From Phaeoceros laevis (Eukaryota; Anthocerotophyta; Anthocerotopsida; Notothyladales), in assembly GCA_049999765.1 (NCBI GenBank), contig JBNGIQ010009372.1:270621-334620 (forward strand): DNA of 64,000 nucleotides. Reading direction: 5' to 3'. Below the pieces are notes generated by a model. The model did no database searches. It saw only the letters and a program-made list of their open reading frames with translations, and was not told where the DNA came from. Below are positions 37,801-54,229 of the stretch, in pieces; positions within the stretch are counted from its first letter, which is position 1, and each line of letters begins with the position of its first letter. The position numbers and the translations under genes are program-made.

Positions 37801-38777
37801 ATGCAAAATTTGGCCAGTTGGAAGATGCACGCAAAGTGTTTGACAGTCTGTCCACAAGGAATGCGGTAACATGGAATGCCATGATAATTGGGTATGGTAG
37901 AAACAATGAAGGCCACAAGGCTACAGCCTGTTTCGAAGAGATGATAGTGGCTGGTATTCAGCCTAATGATACCACATTTACTTGCATTCTTGTAGCATGC
38001 AGTAATGCGGGGCTGGTCAGTAAGGGTCGACAGTACTTTGATGCCATGGTGAAACAGCATGGCCTCAACCCGACAGCTGAGCATTATAATTGCATGGTTG
38101 ATCTTCTTGGCCGGGCAGGCCATTTAGGTGAGGCAGAGAAGATGCTGAAATCAGGTGGGTGCGAAAACGATGCTGTTGGGTTGATGTCATTGCTGAATGC
38201 GTGCAAGAGTCATGGGGATGTAGAGCGGGGAACACGGTGTTTTGAAAGTCTTGTTGAGCTGGATCCTCAGCATGCCGGTGCATATGTGCTCATGGCCAGT
38301 ATGTACGCAGATGCAGAACGATGGGCAGATGTAGATAGAATCGAAAGGTTGAGAAAGTTGGCAGGAGCTAACAAGAAACCTGCAGTGGCAGGCATTGAAG
38401 TGGACAAGCAGGTGCATACATTTGTTGTGGGGGATGAAAGGGGTGACATTTCAAGCAAGGCTCGGAGCACAAATGAACGTTTGAAGGAGGAAGGGAACCA
38501 TGTACCTCACACCAAGCTGGTGTTGAAAGCGGTGTCTGAGAAGGAGAAGGAAGATCAACTGTGTGGGCATGCTGAGAAGCTAGCTTTGGCGTTTGGTCTC
38601 TTGAACACTCCCGACGGCACACCTCTGCTGGTAACGAAAAACCTGCGGATGTGCAGGGACTGCCACTCTTCCACCGAGGTTATGTCAAGGGTTGAAAAGA
38701 GGGACATCGTTGTACGAGACGCGCACCGTGTGCATCGATTCGAGGCAGGGTCGTGTAGCTGTAAGGGCCGACATTGA
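34881..38777 (+). CDS. PLS-type pentatricopeptide protein with variant DYW (KP-like) domain
   Basis: Sequence-specific organelle RNA-binding protein of the editing-factor class; 1298 codons in one exon. Residues about 91-146 resemble the PDF motif of OSB single-stranded-DNA-binding proteins (WWDCRTNKKSARSPDFRHK). PPR motifs follow from about residue 180, with a core of six near-identical 103-residue P-L-S triplets (MYAKCGQLEDARKVFDSL, NGYAEHGLGPQAL, LLKACTSAGALQQGRQLHS). E/E+-like motifs come next, then a DYW-type deaminase domain with HAEKLALAFGLL (HxE) and CRDC (CxxC). The domain opens NKKPAVAGIEVD instead of the PGCSWIEV type and ends SCSCKGRH instead of DYW, as in the DYW:KP class linked to U-to-C editing in hornworts, ferns and some lycophytes. 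An alternative start is the ATG at 34977; a targeting peptide may lie on an upstream exon. Confidence 0.93.
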   Translation: MYCCLLSCTGLPLLLLLKYLQLLHIELRTTNGMQHQRFWTPIDGRQAHTLERKGGLNVPPKQWIYTSRTFVPCSSLVAKLGIPDNCSAGERQELLWKQYFLDPTLWWDCRTNKKSARSPDFRHKESNEPLWLNNFDKPDWVDAQLAVLDNPPAQPTSNPLLHHSAASPTVPECQGYGTQDVVEQLCENGQLSRAVDALTVVAETQSRVSSSLLYKVIRRCGAEKNLVLGRRLDALTVKLGYGSNSFLGNHLLRMYACQGRLQEAMEVFKRVAKPDVFMWSSIISAHAQRGKPSQAVQLYHEMRRSGSGPDNHVLVAALQACARAMDVESGRQVHADVLESGIQPDSFVYNCLVDMYAKCGELEDARKVFDSLSTRDAVTWNAMINGYAEHGLGPQALTLYARMQQEGLLLANSVTYTCLLKACTSAGALQQGRQLHSEVVERGLLEGHIVLGTCLVNMYAKCGQLEDARKVFDSLPTRDAVTWTAMINGYAEHGLGPQALTLYARMEQEGLILADSFTFACLLKACTSAGALQQGRQLHSAIVKRELLEGDIVLGNCLVNMYAKCGQVEDARKVFDSLSTKDAVTWNAMINGYAEHGLGPQALALYARMEQEGLILADSFTFACLLKACTSAGAVQQGRQLHSTIVKRELLEGNIVLGNCLVNMYAKCGQLEDARKVFDSLSTRDAVTWNAMINGYAEHGLGPQALALYESMEHEGLILADSFTFACLLKACTSAGAVQQGRQLHSGMAKRELLEGNLILGNCLINMYAKCGHLEDARKVFDSLSTRDAVTWNAMINGYAEHGLGPQALELYASMEQEGLILADSFTFAGLLKACTSAGALQQGRQLHSRIVETELLQGDVILGNGLLDMYAKCGQLEDARKLFDGLSARDAVTWNAMVNGYAEHGLAPQALALYESMEQEGLILADSVTFACLLKACTSAGAVEQGRQLHSAIVKRELIEGNIVLGNCLVNMYAKFGQLEDARKVFDSLSTRNAVTWNAMIIGYGRNNEGHKATACFEEMIVAGIQPNDTTFTCILVACSNAGLVSKGRQYFDAMVKQHGLNPTAEHYNCMVDLLGRAGHLGEAEKMLKSGGCENDAVGLMSLLNACKSHGDVERGTRCFESLVELDPQHAGAYVLMASMYADAERWADVDRIERLRKLAGANKKPAVAGIEVDKQVHTFVVGDERGDISSKARSTNERLKEEGNHVPHTKLVLKAVSEKEKEDQLCGHAEKLALAFGLLNTPDGTPLLVTKNLRMCRDCHSSTEVMSRVEKRDIVVRDAHRVHRFEAGSCSCKGRH
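35943..37796 (+). repeat. Six in-frame 309-bp tandem repeats coding PPR P-L-S triplets
   Basis: The codon run for MYAK recurs at 35943, 36252, 36561, 36870, 37179, 37488 and 37797, exactly 309 bp apart each time, giving six complete 103-residue units and a diverging seventh. Units are very similar at nucleotide level (for example tttgacagtctgtccacaag and gcagggcaggcagctgcatt recur), so the array expanded recently by unequal exchange or is kept uniform by gene conversion. Confidence 0.97.
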
Positions 38778-38905
38778 GCGAGGAGAGAAATTGGCAACTG
38801 AAATAATAGTTCCACCACACAACTGGAGGTACAGTGGCACTTGCACTAACTGTAAGCCGTGTATATTCTAGAATACGCTACATTTCGTAGGCAGCTATTC
38901 CGTAG

Positions 38906-39559
38906 CTAGAAATCCGTGTATCGGACAACCGATGTGATTTCGAGGTTGACAGCTGCACCGACCGATTCGAAGGTGGTGATGACAGCATAGCCCTGCGCGA
39001 AGCGGAAGGTGCCGGTGCCGCCGGTGATGGCAATCTCCCGCACCGGGTCCAAAATGGCGTCTTGGCCCTGGTAGCTCAGAGTGCTGCCGCCGTAGCCGCT
39101 GGCGTCGTTGAACACGGCTGTCCACACGAATTCGACGGCCGGGGCGGAGTCGAGCAGGGAGGAGAAGATGTAGGTGCCACGGCCGCGACCCAGCTCCAAG
39201 GAGTCGCGCTCGGGCCCCGCGGTGATGGGGTCGTCGAACACGACGACGGCGCCGAAGAAGCTCTGGCCCTCTAGCGTGCCGTTGAAGCCCGCCACGGGCG
39301 GCACCACCGCCACAGCGGTGGGGTTGGCTGTGAGCAGGTCGTCGTGCATGAAAAAGTGGAGACTGATCTCCTGAATACCTTTCCTCTGCGGCATGCTGAC
39401 ATCTCCAGCGTGCACGGAGCAGTCCAGACACACTAGTACTGCTGTCAGGAGCGCGCATATGCATGCAACAACAAATGAAAGGCTCCGGATCGATACCACG
39501 ACGAAGCAGCTCGGGGTCCTGCTGCTGCGGCACATGACATCACTGGCAGCGGCCGCCAT
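38906..39559 (-). CDS. Dirigent-family protein
   Basis: Dirigent proteins are secreted or apoplastic beta-barrels that steer stereoselective phenoxy-radical coupling, as in lignan synthesis, or act in related roles. Single exon, 217 aa. A hydrophobic segment at residues about 24-50 (SLSFVVACICALLTAVLVCL) is a signal peptide or anchor behind an unusually long N-terminal stretch. The DIR domain then follows: ISLHFFMHDDLLTANPTAVA, FFGAVVVFDDPITAGPERDS, LGRGRGTYIFSS, ILDPVREIAITGGTGTFRFA, QGYAVITTFES, and ends VVRYTDF. All major domain strands are present, so it looks intact. A truncated relative lies on the other side of the PPR gene in opposite orientation. Confidence 0.92.
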   Translation of the reverse strand: MAAAASDVMCRSSRTPSCFVVVSIRSLSFVVACICALLTAVLVCLDCSVHAGDVSMPQRKGIQEISLHFFMHDDLLTANPTAVAVVPPVAGFNGTLEGQSFFGAVVVFDDPITAGPERDSLELGRGRGTYIFSSLLDSAPAVEFVWTAVFNDASGYGGSTLSYQGQDAILDPVREIAITGGTGTFRFAQGYAVITTFESVGAAVNLEITSVVRYTDF

Positions 39560-40426
39560 CTCATATCGGACTTAGGCTAGCAAGCAAGCAGGCTTAAGCT
39601 CTCGGACGCTTCGACTTACAAGTGAATCGATTATACATATATGCGTGGCTGGCTGGCTCGCTAGCTATCATCTGCGGCCCGGTCTAATTTAAAGCCTCAA
39701 TCACCCTGGAGATGATGGTTACGTGGGATATCTGCCTCAATATTATGGCAAGCCTTTATCTCGTGGTCAATCAACACCCCGCGATCCCGACGATATCCCC
39801 CGATGCTGTGTCTCCCACTTGTCGCGTTCGAGGGTTCAAACTTCAATTTTTCCAGACTCGACAAGTTCACAACAACAAGTTCATGAGGGACAGGTGGGTC
39901 GATTGTTTCAGTGACCAACTGCCGCTTTTGGCCCATGATGGGCTCGCTTGGCTACGTTGCTTGTTAGCCAGTAGTTCAACCTGTTACTCGTTCCTGCCAT
40001 CCGATCGTCGAGCTAGCGGCTAATCCTTCTCTATCGAGGGTGTGGTTAGCAGTTCCCATTCTGTGCTGCATTTACTTCTAGGCCACGAAAGCAGGATGTG
40101 CTTGCCAAACCAACTTCCTCTGCCAGCCTGCCAGGCAGCTAACCCTGCCAAGCACGAAAACGCCCCTCTCCTTGAACGTTACCTCTGCGGACTAATGAGG
40201 TGTGTCAGGACCCAGAAAAGAATCACCGCAAAAGTACATGCTGCCTTACGTCTCCATCATCTAGCCTAAACTGCACTCTACGAGGTAAAACAATTAACTC
40301 CACCAAGAGGAGGATTTAGCGACTGCTTATGTTACACCGGACTGCTATCGGCGACTGCTACTCCGCAGCAAAAAACGTTCCTGCGCCTTGCTGTCAGCAA
40401 GTCTGAGTTGTTTTATGTTACAACCC
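39560..40426. other. Intergenic region
   Basis: Upstream flank of the dirigent gene and 3' flank of ARPC1. Short GGCT/GCTAGC runs near 39645-39668. No gene or RNA recognised. Confidence 0.5.
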
Positions 40427-43400
40427 TTATCTACTCCCGTCCTTCAATGTCAGTCTTTGCCACGAATCAGACATACTGCTTACATCCCAGACGATAACTC
40501 TTCCGTCCAGCCCTGGATGGATTTGGTACAGAAATTTCCCACACTCAGGCCGTTTCCCTCTTGCACAGCCAGCCACAGGATCCAACAACCAAGAAGTAAA
40601 CTAGCAAAAAACACACCTGCCGTACTGAAACGAGTGACCGTGCTCCCATCTCGGGATCCCAGGGGCCAAATGCTCCTGTAGCAACCAAATGCAACACAAG
40701 ACAGGCTCAGAGGACCTCTCACATGTAGGCTGCAACTTGCAATCATTAGAGTGTCTAGACTTGAAAGCATACGTGATGCAATTCTGGTGTGAGGTGTCAA
40801 GACCTCCGCTGTCACCAGAATCACTACCTTCACCCCTCTTTGCTAATCCATGAAAAATCCCGAGTGTGGCTGAGAACTGTGAGCCACAGGTTCATCAAAG
40901 GAGCAAGGGTATGAGAGGAGAATACTGCGTCAGCTAATAAGCACTGCGGTGCAACTTACAACAAGCCTCAAATACCTGACTACCATGTTTTGTTTCATGC
41001 TGTGCCAAGTTGGGTTCATCCAGAAACTTCTCAAACTTCCTGCAAAGGCAAACTCGACATCAGACTTGCAGGCTCCACAACATGCCCAGAGTCCTTTAGC
41101 ATTCCGGGAGCAGTGGTGGATGACATACTTACCATATTCTATTCTCATCAACTACAAACATAATGGGGTTGCAGTCATAGCCTCCAGCGACAAGCACCGT
41201 CTCTGAGAGGAACAAGACCTAATCACCTCCAGAGGACAAAAACACTGTATTCAACTGCATGTTCAAGTGCCTCGCCCGGCCTGTACGTCTTTCATGGACC
41301 AACATCCATTCTCAAGCAAACATGCACAAGAAGAATGAATGTACCAAGCAGCAAAAGCTTCAACAGCTGACCTACATCACGAATAGGCAAATATCGCAAG
41401 CTTGTAGATTGTGCAGTTGCTGATGGCCCAACATTTGTCAGAATATGAATCGTTGAATCGTGACCTTCAGCACAGGGTACCTTCATAAGAACCATATCTT
41501 GCTATTTCCAACAGAGTTAGACATGCCAATGGTGTATACAGCATGTCATCACTGTCTACACGAAACGACAGCATTGCTACTCAATTTGGCTGGCCACGAA
41601 CTATGCCACTTACCCACATATACCATGTTTTTGCCACTAGGAGACCATTTGACGGCATAAGCCCATCCACTTGCAAGGTCCAGCTGCACTAGTTGCTGAA
41701 GAGACAGTTAGATAAATGTGGTCAGCACATAGTCCCCGCTTCTCCAAAAGCCACATGTGGAGACGAGGTGAAGAATGACACCTTTTCTTTGACAAAGCAA
41801 ACAAAGCACAAATCGAGCTGAATTTAAAACTTGATACTGCGCACTTCTTAGCCATACCTCACCAAACCTCAGATCACCAAACTGTGTATTAGCATCACCT
41901 CTGTGCACAGCAAACCCACTTACATAACTACAACAGTTGGATTGTGGGATAACAAAAGTCAAGGCACACAAGCTCCTTTAGGACTGAAGGACATCCAATG
42001 TCACGAGAGTGATACGCATTTACCTTGCATCAACACCTTTGATGTAAGCAGCAAAAAGTCGGCATTTGGAGTCTGTTGAAGTTGTAGCCAGGATCACCTA
42101 AGAAGTCAGTGTCGTCAGGTTGCTCCCCATAAAAATTCAGATGTCTACTTTCCATTCATGTCAGTTGACCCACTGTAACTGTTTCAGTTGCAGATGTGCT
42201 GACTGGCGATACTATAACATGGTGCCAGCGACAACAAAAGGCTGCAATACTGCTCGATCCGCAACAACGGAAAAACACAGCTTGTTTTTCTGTTATGATG
42301 GAACACAGGCACTCACATTGTTTGGATGCCAAGCTACACTTGTCACCGTGGAGCTATGCTTTTTCCTAATGATCTTACTCACCCACCTGAAGAATCAACA
42401 GAAGCAAGCAGACAGTGAGATTTGAAACAGCCTGCTGATTGAACAAGAGGCATGTAAAAACAATTCAACGTACCAGTTGTTGTCATGCTCATAGTAACAA
42501 ACACAGACACTCTTTGCAGAGCTTCCAACTGCAAACTTATTTTCTGCTCAAATCACCTCGTCAGAAACATGGGTAGACAACGAGAAGCACACAAACAGAA
42601 CAGTGCAAGTTTGCATTCTGAGTGATAGCCTCAAACGAATTACTCTTCAAAAACTCTAAGGTGTCGCTAAACAACAGAATATTCTGAAGCAATTGTCCGA
42701 AGGACGAACGACTTTGCATAAAGCATGCAGCACGTCAGCTGGAGGACAGGGCCTGGTTAACCTTTGGGACTCCATTTGACAGAGGTGGCAGCCCGATTCA
42801 GGCGCAAAATAACAAGAGTGGGCTGCCAAGAAGTGCCATCAAGACTCCAGACATACCTGAAATGAGTAAGTTCCTTTCAGCAAAGAGGGGAAGACTGTAA
42901 AATCTGACACTCCACTGCTGAGGTTACTTGCAATACAAGAGTTGACTTTGACGCTGTATGCTGCAGCAACCAAGAGGTGAGCACTCACGAATTCCGATCA
43001 TGTGATGAGGTCACAATGTAGTTTGAGACCGGAGCCCAGTCTACACCAGATACAAGTTGATCGTGCTGCCAACCAATGACGTGATGAGGAAAAACACAAC
43101 AAGAGAGAAGAAACATGACGCAAGAGGGAAGCTACCGAGCTTGATGGTGTCGGTGATTGCATGTTTACAGTCGGTCAGCAAATGACATTGCACAAACCTT
43201 ACTAAGCACATAGAGCCTTTCCCATACAGTAGTGGGGGCAGGTGATGCTCTGTAGATGTGCACGTCCGTTGTGTTGGGACAAACAGCAACCACTGCAAGC
43301 CAACCAGGCTAGCTACTTAGTGAAGTTAAGAAGCATCGGCAATCGCAGAATCGGAGCCTCGTACAGTTGACGCAGCATGCCTGCTGAAAGAAATGAAAGA

Positions 43401-43711
43401 ATCCTTCTGTGGACCAATCCATGCGATGGAAATGTGTTTAAGCTGGACAGAATTGACCTAATCTACGATCCGTCACTTCGAATTCCAGTTACAACGCTTC
43501 CTCCGACAGCGCAATCCAATCATACAGAAGTCTACCAGGAACGAGCCACCACCTTTCCCCCGAGAATATGTGGCCTGCGATTGATGCGTACTGAGGCAAC
43601 AACAATCTCAAAAGCAACAAGGCAAATTGGTGTGGGCTTACTTGTGAGATCGGCATTCCATGCATGGCAGGTGATAGTCTGCGCCAGCTGATGTTTAGCC
43701 ACCACCGCCAT
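40427..43711 (-). CDS. ARPC1: Actin-related protein 2/3 complex subunit 1 (WD40)
   Basis: ARPC1 is the WD40 beta-propeller subunit of the Arp2/3 complex, which nucleates branched actin. Fifteen exons: 43711-43642, 43292-43198, 43065-42989, 42856-42762, 42543-42474, 42386-42317, 42097-42024, 41900-41858, 41695-41614, 41464-41376, 41218-41133, 41039-40960, 40842-40773, 40675-40617 and 40512-40427; 1146 nt, 381 aa, the expected family length. Recognisable stretches are [115 protein letters not shown] and the final [14 protein letters not shown]. Every junction is GT-AG and in phase, and all blades appear present. Start chosen at [18 protein letters not shown], matching family N-termini. Confidence 0.96.
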
Positions 43712-44152
43712 TGGTACTCCCCAAGACAGAAATTTGAGTCTGCTACCTCTGATAAATCAGTTGGAACGCCTCACGAGTCCCTTGGAGGTGCAAACCCGAG
43801 GGGCCCGAGGGAATGGTTCGATGTGACTGATTTAATGGTTCGATTTGACTGATGCTCTACGGTCCTAGTGCTCCAAGACAGTGCTAATGGAGACCTAGAT
43901 CCCATTTATACTTCCGGCTTTTCAGGCCCGTGACAAAAGGCGTCGATGGGCATTTTGCACGCTTGTACGTAGTGGTGGACTGCGTGTGAACAATTCCATT
44001 TCGTGCCAAATTTCTGCCATAGGCTAGTTTCAGTCCCCCTAACTGGGAAAGTTTATTCAAAATGGCAGGTTGACACGTGCAAAAATTTGAAGGGTCCACA
44101 TATTGTAGCCCTCGACTGAACTACCAAAATGGTCAGGAGTGGCACGAGAGGT
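43712..44152. other. Intergenic; ARPC1 upstream and proteasome 3' flank
   Basis: Short spacer between two minus-strand genes. A duplicated gattcgatgtgactgattta-type patch occurs near 43816-43850. Nothing else is recognised. Confidence 0.5.
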
Positions 44153-45281
44153 TTAAGTGTCTCTAGCAGGTCCCTTCTTAGCAGCCTCCGCAGCTGCTTT
44201 CTCGGCTTCAATTCCTGCAACGATCTCCTCAATCTCAGACTCTTCCAGGAGCCTTAGACCTTGATCTTTAGTCATCACAGCTATATCAATATTCTTGCCG
44301 CCACTTTCCACAACCTGCAGCAGACACTGTTTTTCAGACATTCCACAAACTTACCGAAATCATCACATCATTAACACAGCCCCCAATTGTTACAAAACCA
44401 ATCTGGCTAGTTGACAAAAAAATGACTCTGAACAGACCTCCAGAAGTGCTCGCACTGCCAATTTCACCGTCTCAGCTCCTGATGTCTCCGTATAGTTCTT
44501 TTCCAAAAACTCTCGCACAGAATTGGAATTTCTCCCTGTGGCATTTGCCTTCCATGCCGAAAACGTACCAGATGGATCCGTTTGGTACAGGGAGGGCACC
44601 CCTGTGTATGGGTCAAATCCCACAATCAACGTGGATATGCCAAAAGGTCGAACCCCTCCACTTTGAGTGTACTTCTGCTGCAAACCTGCAATGAAACGTG
44701 TGATATACTCTACAGTTACAGGGTCTTCGACTGTAAGTCTATGGCTTTGACATTCAACGCGGGCTCTATTTACAAGAACGCGGGCATCTGCTGTCAACCC
44801 AGCGAACGCCAGGGAGATATGCTCGTCCAATCTCAATATCTTTCGCACAGTCCTGCCAATTATACACACACAGTCACCTAAAGGTCCGTCAGCTGGTCCA
44901 GGCAGAGAGAAGTACAGTCAGCTGCTGAAGGACAAGAACTCGGCAGTGGAGTGAATTTTAGGGTGGAATGAGGAAACAGCCCCTGGGTGAAGGTATGAAA
45001 GTGCAGCAGGCAGAGTGCAAGATCTAACTTTCACAAAGCGCTTCATGCAACCTCAGCTCCGTAGAAGTGGCTGGCACTCATGCATAATTGCAAGCAAGCA
45101 AGTCGAACCTGGCATCCTGCAGCTTGGCAGTGGATTTCTTCTCCACACCTAGGACGATGTTGTCTGTGCCCCGCACTCCAACAGCCGCATTTCCTTTGCG
45201 GACAGCCTCCAGTGCGTACTCTACCTGGAACAGATGGCCATCCGGCGAGAAGACAGTGATAGCTCTGTCATACCGCGCCAT
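44153..45281 (-). CDS. PAD1: 20S proteasome subunit alpha type-7
   Basis: Alpha-ring subunit of the 20S proteasome core (alpha 4 position in the systematic scheme, PSMA7/PAD). Three exons: 45281-45109, 44852-44438 and 44314-44153; 750 nt, 249 aa, the usual length. It begins with the proteasome alpha signature [20 protein letters not shown] and continues with [73 protein letters not shown] and [15 protein letters not shown]. The tail [16 protein letters not shown] is family-typical. No damage is seen. It is head to head with the XRN gene, with 335 bp between the ATGs. Confidence 0.98.
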
Positions 45282-45616
45282 CAAACCAGTTTACGAACAA
45301 TTAGGGTTTCACCCGGCAGCTCCAGGCACTCCTATCTGGCAAGGCGCAAAAGATGTAGGAGCTCGTGAGGTGACCTGATGAAACAACTTCGGCACCGAAT
45401 TCAACCTTCGTCACTCTAAGACTTCCTGGCCTCGATTCTACATATTAGGTGTCTTCGGCCCGTCCCGTCGTGGCCCTTGCTGGCGTCTGCCACACTCGAA
45501 CACTCGACGCCCCGGAGAGGCCGGCAGAGTCCGCGAGTGCGAGGCGTTGGCCAGGCAACGGGCCGCAGCACCATCGTTGTCCGGTTGGTTGTGGGCTAGT
45601 CTCCTTGGGTGCAGAC
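45282..45616. promoter_or_regulatory. Divergent promoter region PAD1/XRN with telo-box
   Basis: 335 bp between the two start codons. TTAGGGTTT at 45302-45310 (AAACCCTAA on the minus strand) is a telo-box, a motif frequent in promoters of plant translation and proteasome genes. It lies about 20 bp upstream of the proteasome ATG and may be in its leader. Confidence 0.65.
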
Positions 45617-51898
<6,282 letters not shown>

Positions 51899-53581
51899 GC
51901 TGCTGAATGCTGATCACATTCATATTTTTGAGCAATGTAATCAGCTAGTACTGAAGGGAGGCCTCCATCTTGTACTATTGTGGAGTAGCAAGTGATGACG
52001 GTATTTTGTAGGGTGACTTGTGGAAGAACCATACAGCTCTTCTGATGTATCAGTGTCATCAGCCAGTGTTTTAGGATAATGGATGGAAAATGTAAGCATG
52101 CATTTGCAAATGTATCATAAAACTTGATCCTGTCCATGTGACCAGTATACAATTGTAAGTGGAGAATGACTCCGTTCCGGAAGGTTGAAGAGGATGTTTT
52201 CCATGTCGAAGAGATATGGGGCCCATGCAGGTATGGCTCACACTCAGTTTTTGCTGACCTTCACGGGTGCTTAGGATTCCCTGTGGAGATGTTACAATAT
52301 AGTGTCCACTGGCACACTGTTGTATGAATGTCTGGAGGCTCTTAGTTGCGTAGGCTTACGTGAAGGATCAGGTCCATAATCACGTGTTGCAAGACTGTCC
52401 TGTCTGCCCATGTCGTTTTGAGAATATGAACAGTATGCAACTTGTAGTTGCCATTAAGCAGCTGCAAGAACATGGCTCTGGACGGAATGAGTTTGGAATT
52501 TGTGGGCTGTCCGGTAGAGGATTTTTGTCCTTAAGGTAAGGAAAATTTTGGTTCACCCGATTTCTTCTGACAAGGTTGTTCCTCTGGACCAATCAGTTCC
52601 TCCTACCTCAACTTGGTATTTTGGCTTTGCATGTTGCGGTAAATATCTTACAGTAATACAGACTGAAATCCTACGTTTGGTAATTGGAAGTCTTGCACCT
52701 TATTTTGGAGCTTTTTAGGGGACCTCAGCTTAAATGTTCCTGACGTGCACAAGATAGCCCCTCTACCAGTAGGTAGTGATCAGTAGGAGGAGTGGGCATG
52801 TGCATTAGAGTGTACCATATGCTGCTGCAGTTTCTTGATGTGCACTCACGTTTCGTATTTGGTTAAAGGGGGTGTGGAAGACGAACGTTCGGCGTCACTG
52901 ATCCTCAGTGATCTTGTTTGCTAGCCTACTCCAGTTGGAGGTTTCAGAATGGAGTCACTTGGGGGCTCAGGTTTTCTAACGGCCAGGTTGGTCTCAACGG
53001 TTTGCTCTCAACCTGAGCCCATGGCGGCCACCAGATGGATTGGGTTGGAGATGACAGTGAAGCCTCACTCAGGCTTTACTTGTAAGTTGGAACTAGTCAC
53101 AAATTTGTTTATTTAGGATGAAGTTGCGCCTGGGTGTTGCCCTACTAAACAAGGAAATCAATTCAGGCTGCGGAGGAGACTACGGAATCTAAAGTTGAAC
53201 GAGTCGCGATGCAGAGAAAGCCCTGGTTCAAGTCTCCAGCTGGAAAGTACGATGCGTGATCAGTCTAATCTAGTTTGTAGCGATTCAGAGGATACACCCC
53301 CAGACCTTTTGATCACTTAACTTAAGGTATTTGTCTTAGAAAGCTTGCCCACTACGCGATTCACTAAACCCATGCTGAACCTTTCCATCAGCTTAACTGT
53401 ATGCAACAATGCACAATGCACATCAATCGTTCCGACGCAGGCAACCAACCCGCAGCGCGTAATCCAATATGAACTCGAATGCACAGCCAGGCAGTATGCG
53501 AGACTCCCAGAGAGCGAACACTACTGCAGGCATGGGGCTATCCACCGGCCATAACCATTAATTAAAGAACACATACAGCTC
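51899..53581. other. Intergenic region between convergent genes
   Basis: 3' flanks of XRN and of the GNAT gene. No coding frame with recognisable features, RNA gene or transposon is seen. Confidence 0.5.
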
Positions 53582-54229
53582 TCAACTCTTGTAGGCTTGC
53601 AATTTGCTACCCGTTAGCCGGCAAATACGCCACTCGGGCATGACAGTGGCGCCCATGGCCTCATAAAACTTGATGGCATTGACATTCCAGTCAAGCACGC
53701 ACCACTCTACCCTACCAACCCCATGCTTCACTCCCTCGCTAGCCACAGATCGGAGGAGAGCGGTGCCGAAACCCCTCTTGCGGTACGGCTTCCGCACGTA
53801 TATATCCTCAATGTAGAACCCGACCTGGGCAAGGAAGCTGGAAAAGTTGGGGAAGAAAAGCACGTAGCCTACCACGACGCGGTCTGGGTACACAGCCGAC
53901 GGGAACTCCTCCTCCTCCTCATCCACCAAGGGGGCATCGAGTTGAATCTCGTGAGAGGCTACCGTAAACCCTCCGTCATCCCCCTGGTCTACATCTGGGG
54001 CTACAGAGGGGATTGCCTTGCTGGTAACTTCCAGCAGCAACACGGTGGGACCTTGGAACGGCGGTAGCTTGAATATCGCCTCCTCCAATTCCTCGTCCTT
54101 GAAGACACATATGTCTGTGAGATCCTCGAACACGGCCAGTTGCCGGATGAGCCTGGCAACGGTCTTCACGTCCTGCCTAGTAGCCTGGCGCACATGGGCG
54201 TGCACTACCCCACTGTCCACCTTGCCCAT
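53582..54229 (-). CDS. GNAT-family N-acetyltransferase
   Basis: Single-exon gene, 215 aa, of the GCN5-related acetyltransferase fold; closest in style to plant NATA1/tyramine-N-transferase-like and diamine acetyltransferase proteins. N-terminal VRQATRQDVKTVARLIRQLA and YIEDIYVRKPYRKRGFGTAL, the latter holding the acetyl-CoA-binding R-x-x-G-x-G type loop (RKRGFG), are followed by RVEWCVLDWNVNAIKFYEAM, the usual motif B. An acidic insert (DAPLVDEEEEEFPS) sits between strands, as in plant relatives. Likely substrate class is an amine or ornithine-type molecule, but the sequence does not settle it. The start MGKVDSG gives family length. Confidence 0.9.
   Translation of the reverse strand: MGKVDSGVVHAHVRQATRQDVKTVARLIRQLAVFEDLTDICVFKDEELEEAIFKLPPFQGPTVLLLEVTSKAIPSVAPDVDQGDDGGFTVASHEIQLDAPLVDEEEEEFPSAVYPDRVVVGYVLFFPNFSSFLAQVGFYIEDIYVRKPYRKRGFGTALLRSVASEGVKHGVGRVEWCVLDWNVNAIKFYEAMGATVMPEWRICRLTGSKLQAYKS

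Noticed and set aside
38895-39533. 212-codon minus-strand frame overlapping the dirigent gene
   Set aside because: It lies in another frame of the same GC-rich dirigent coding sequence; only the 38906-39559 frame carries the family motifs.
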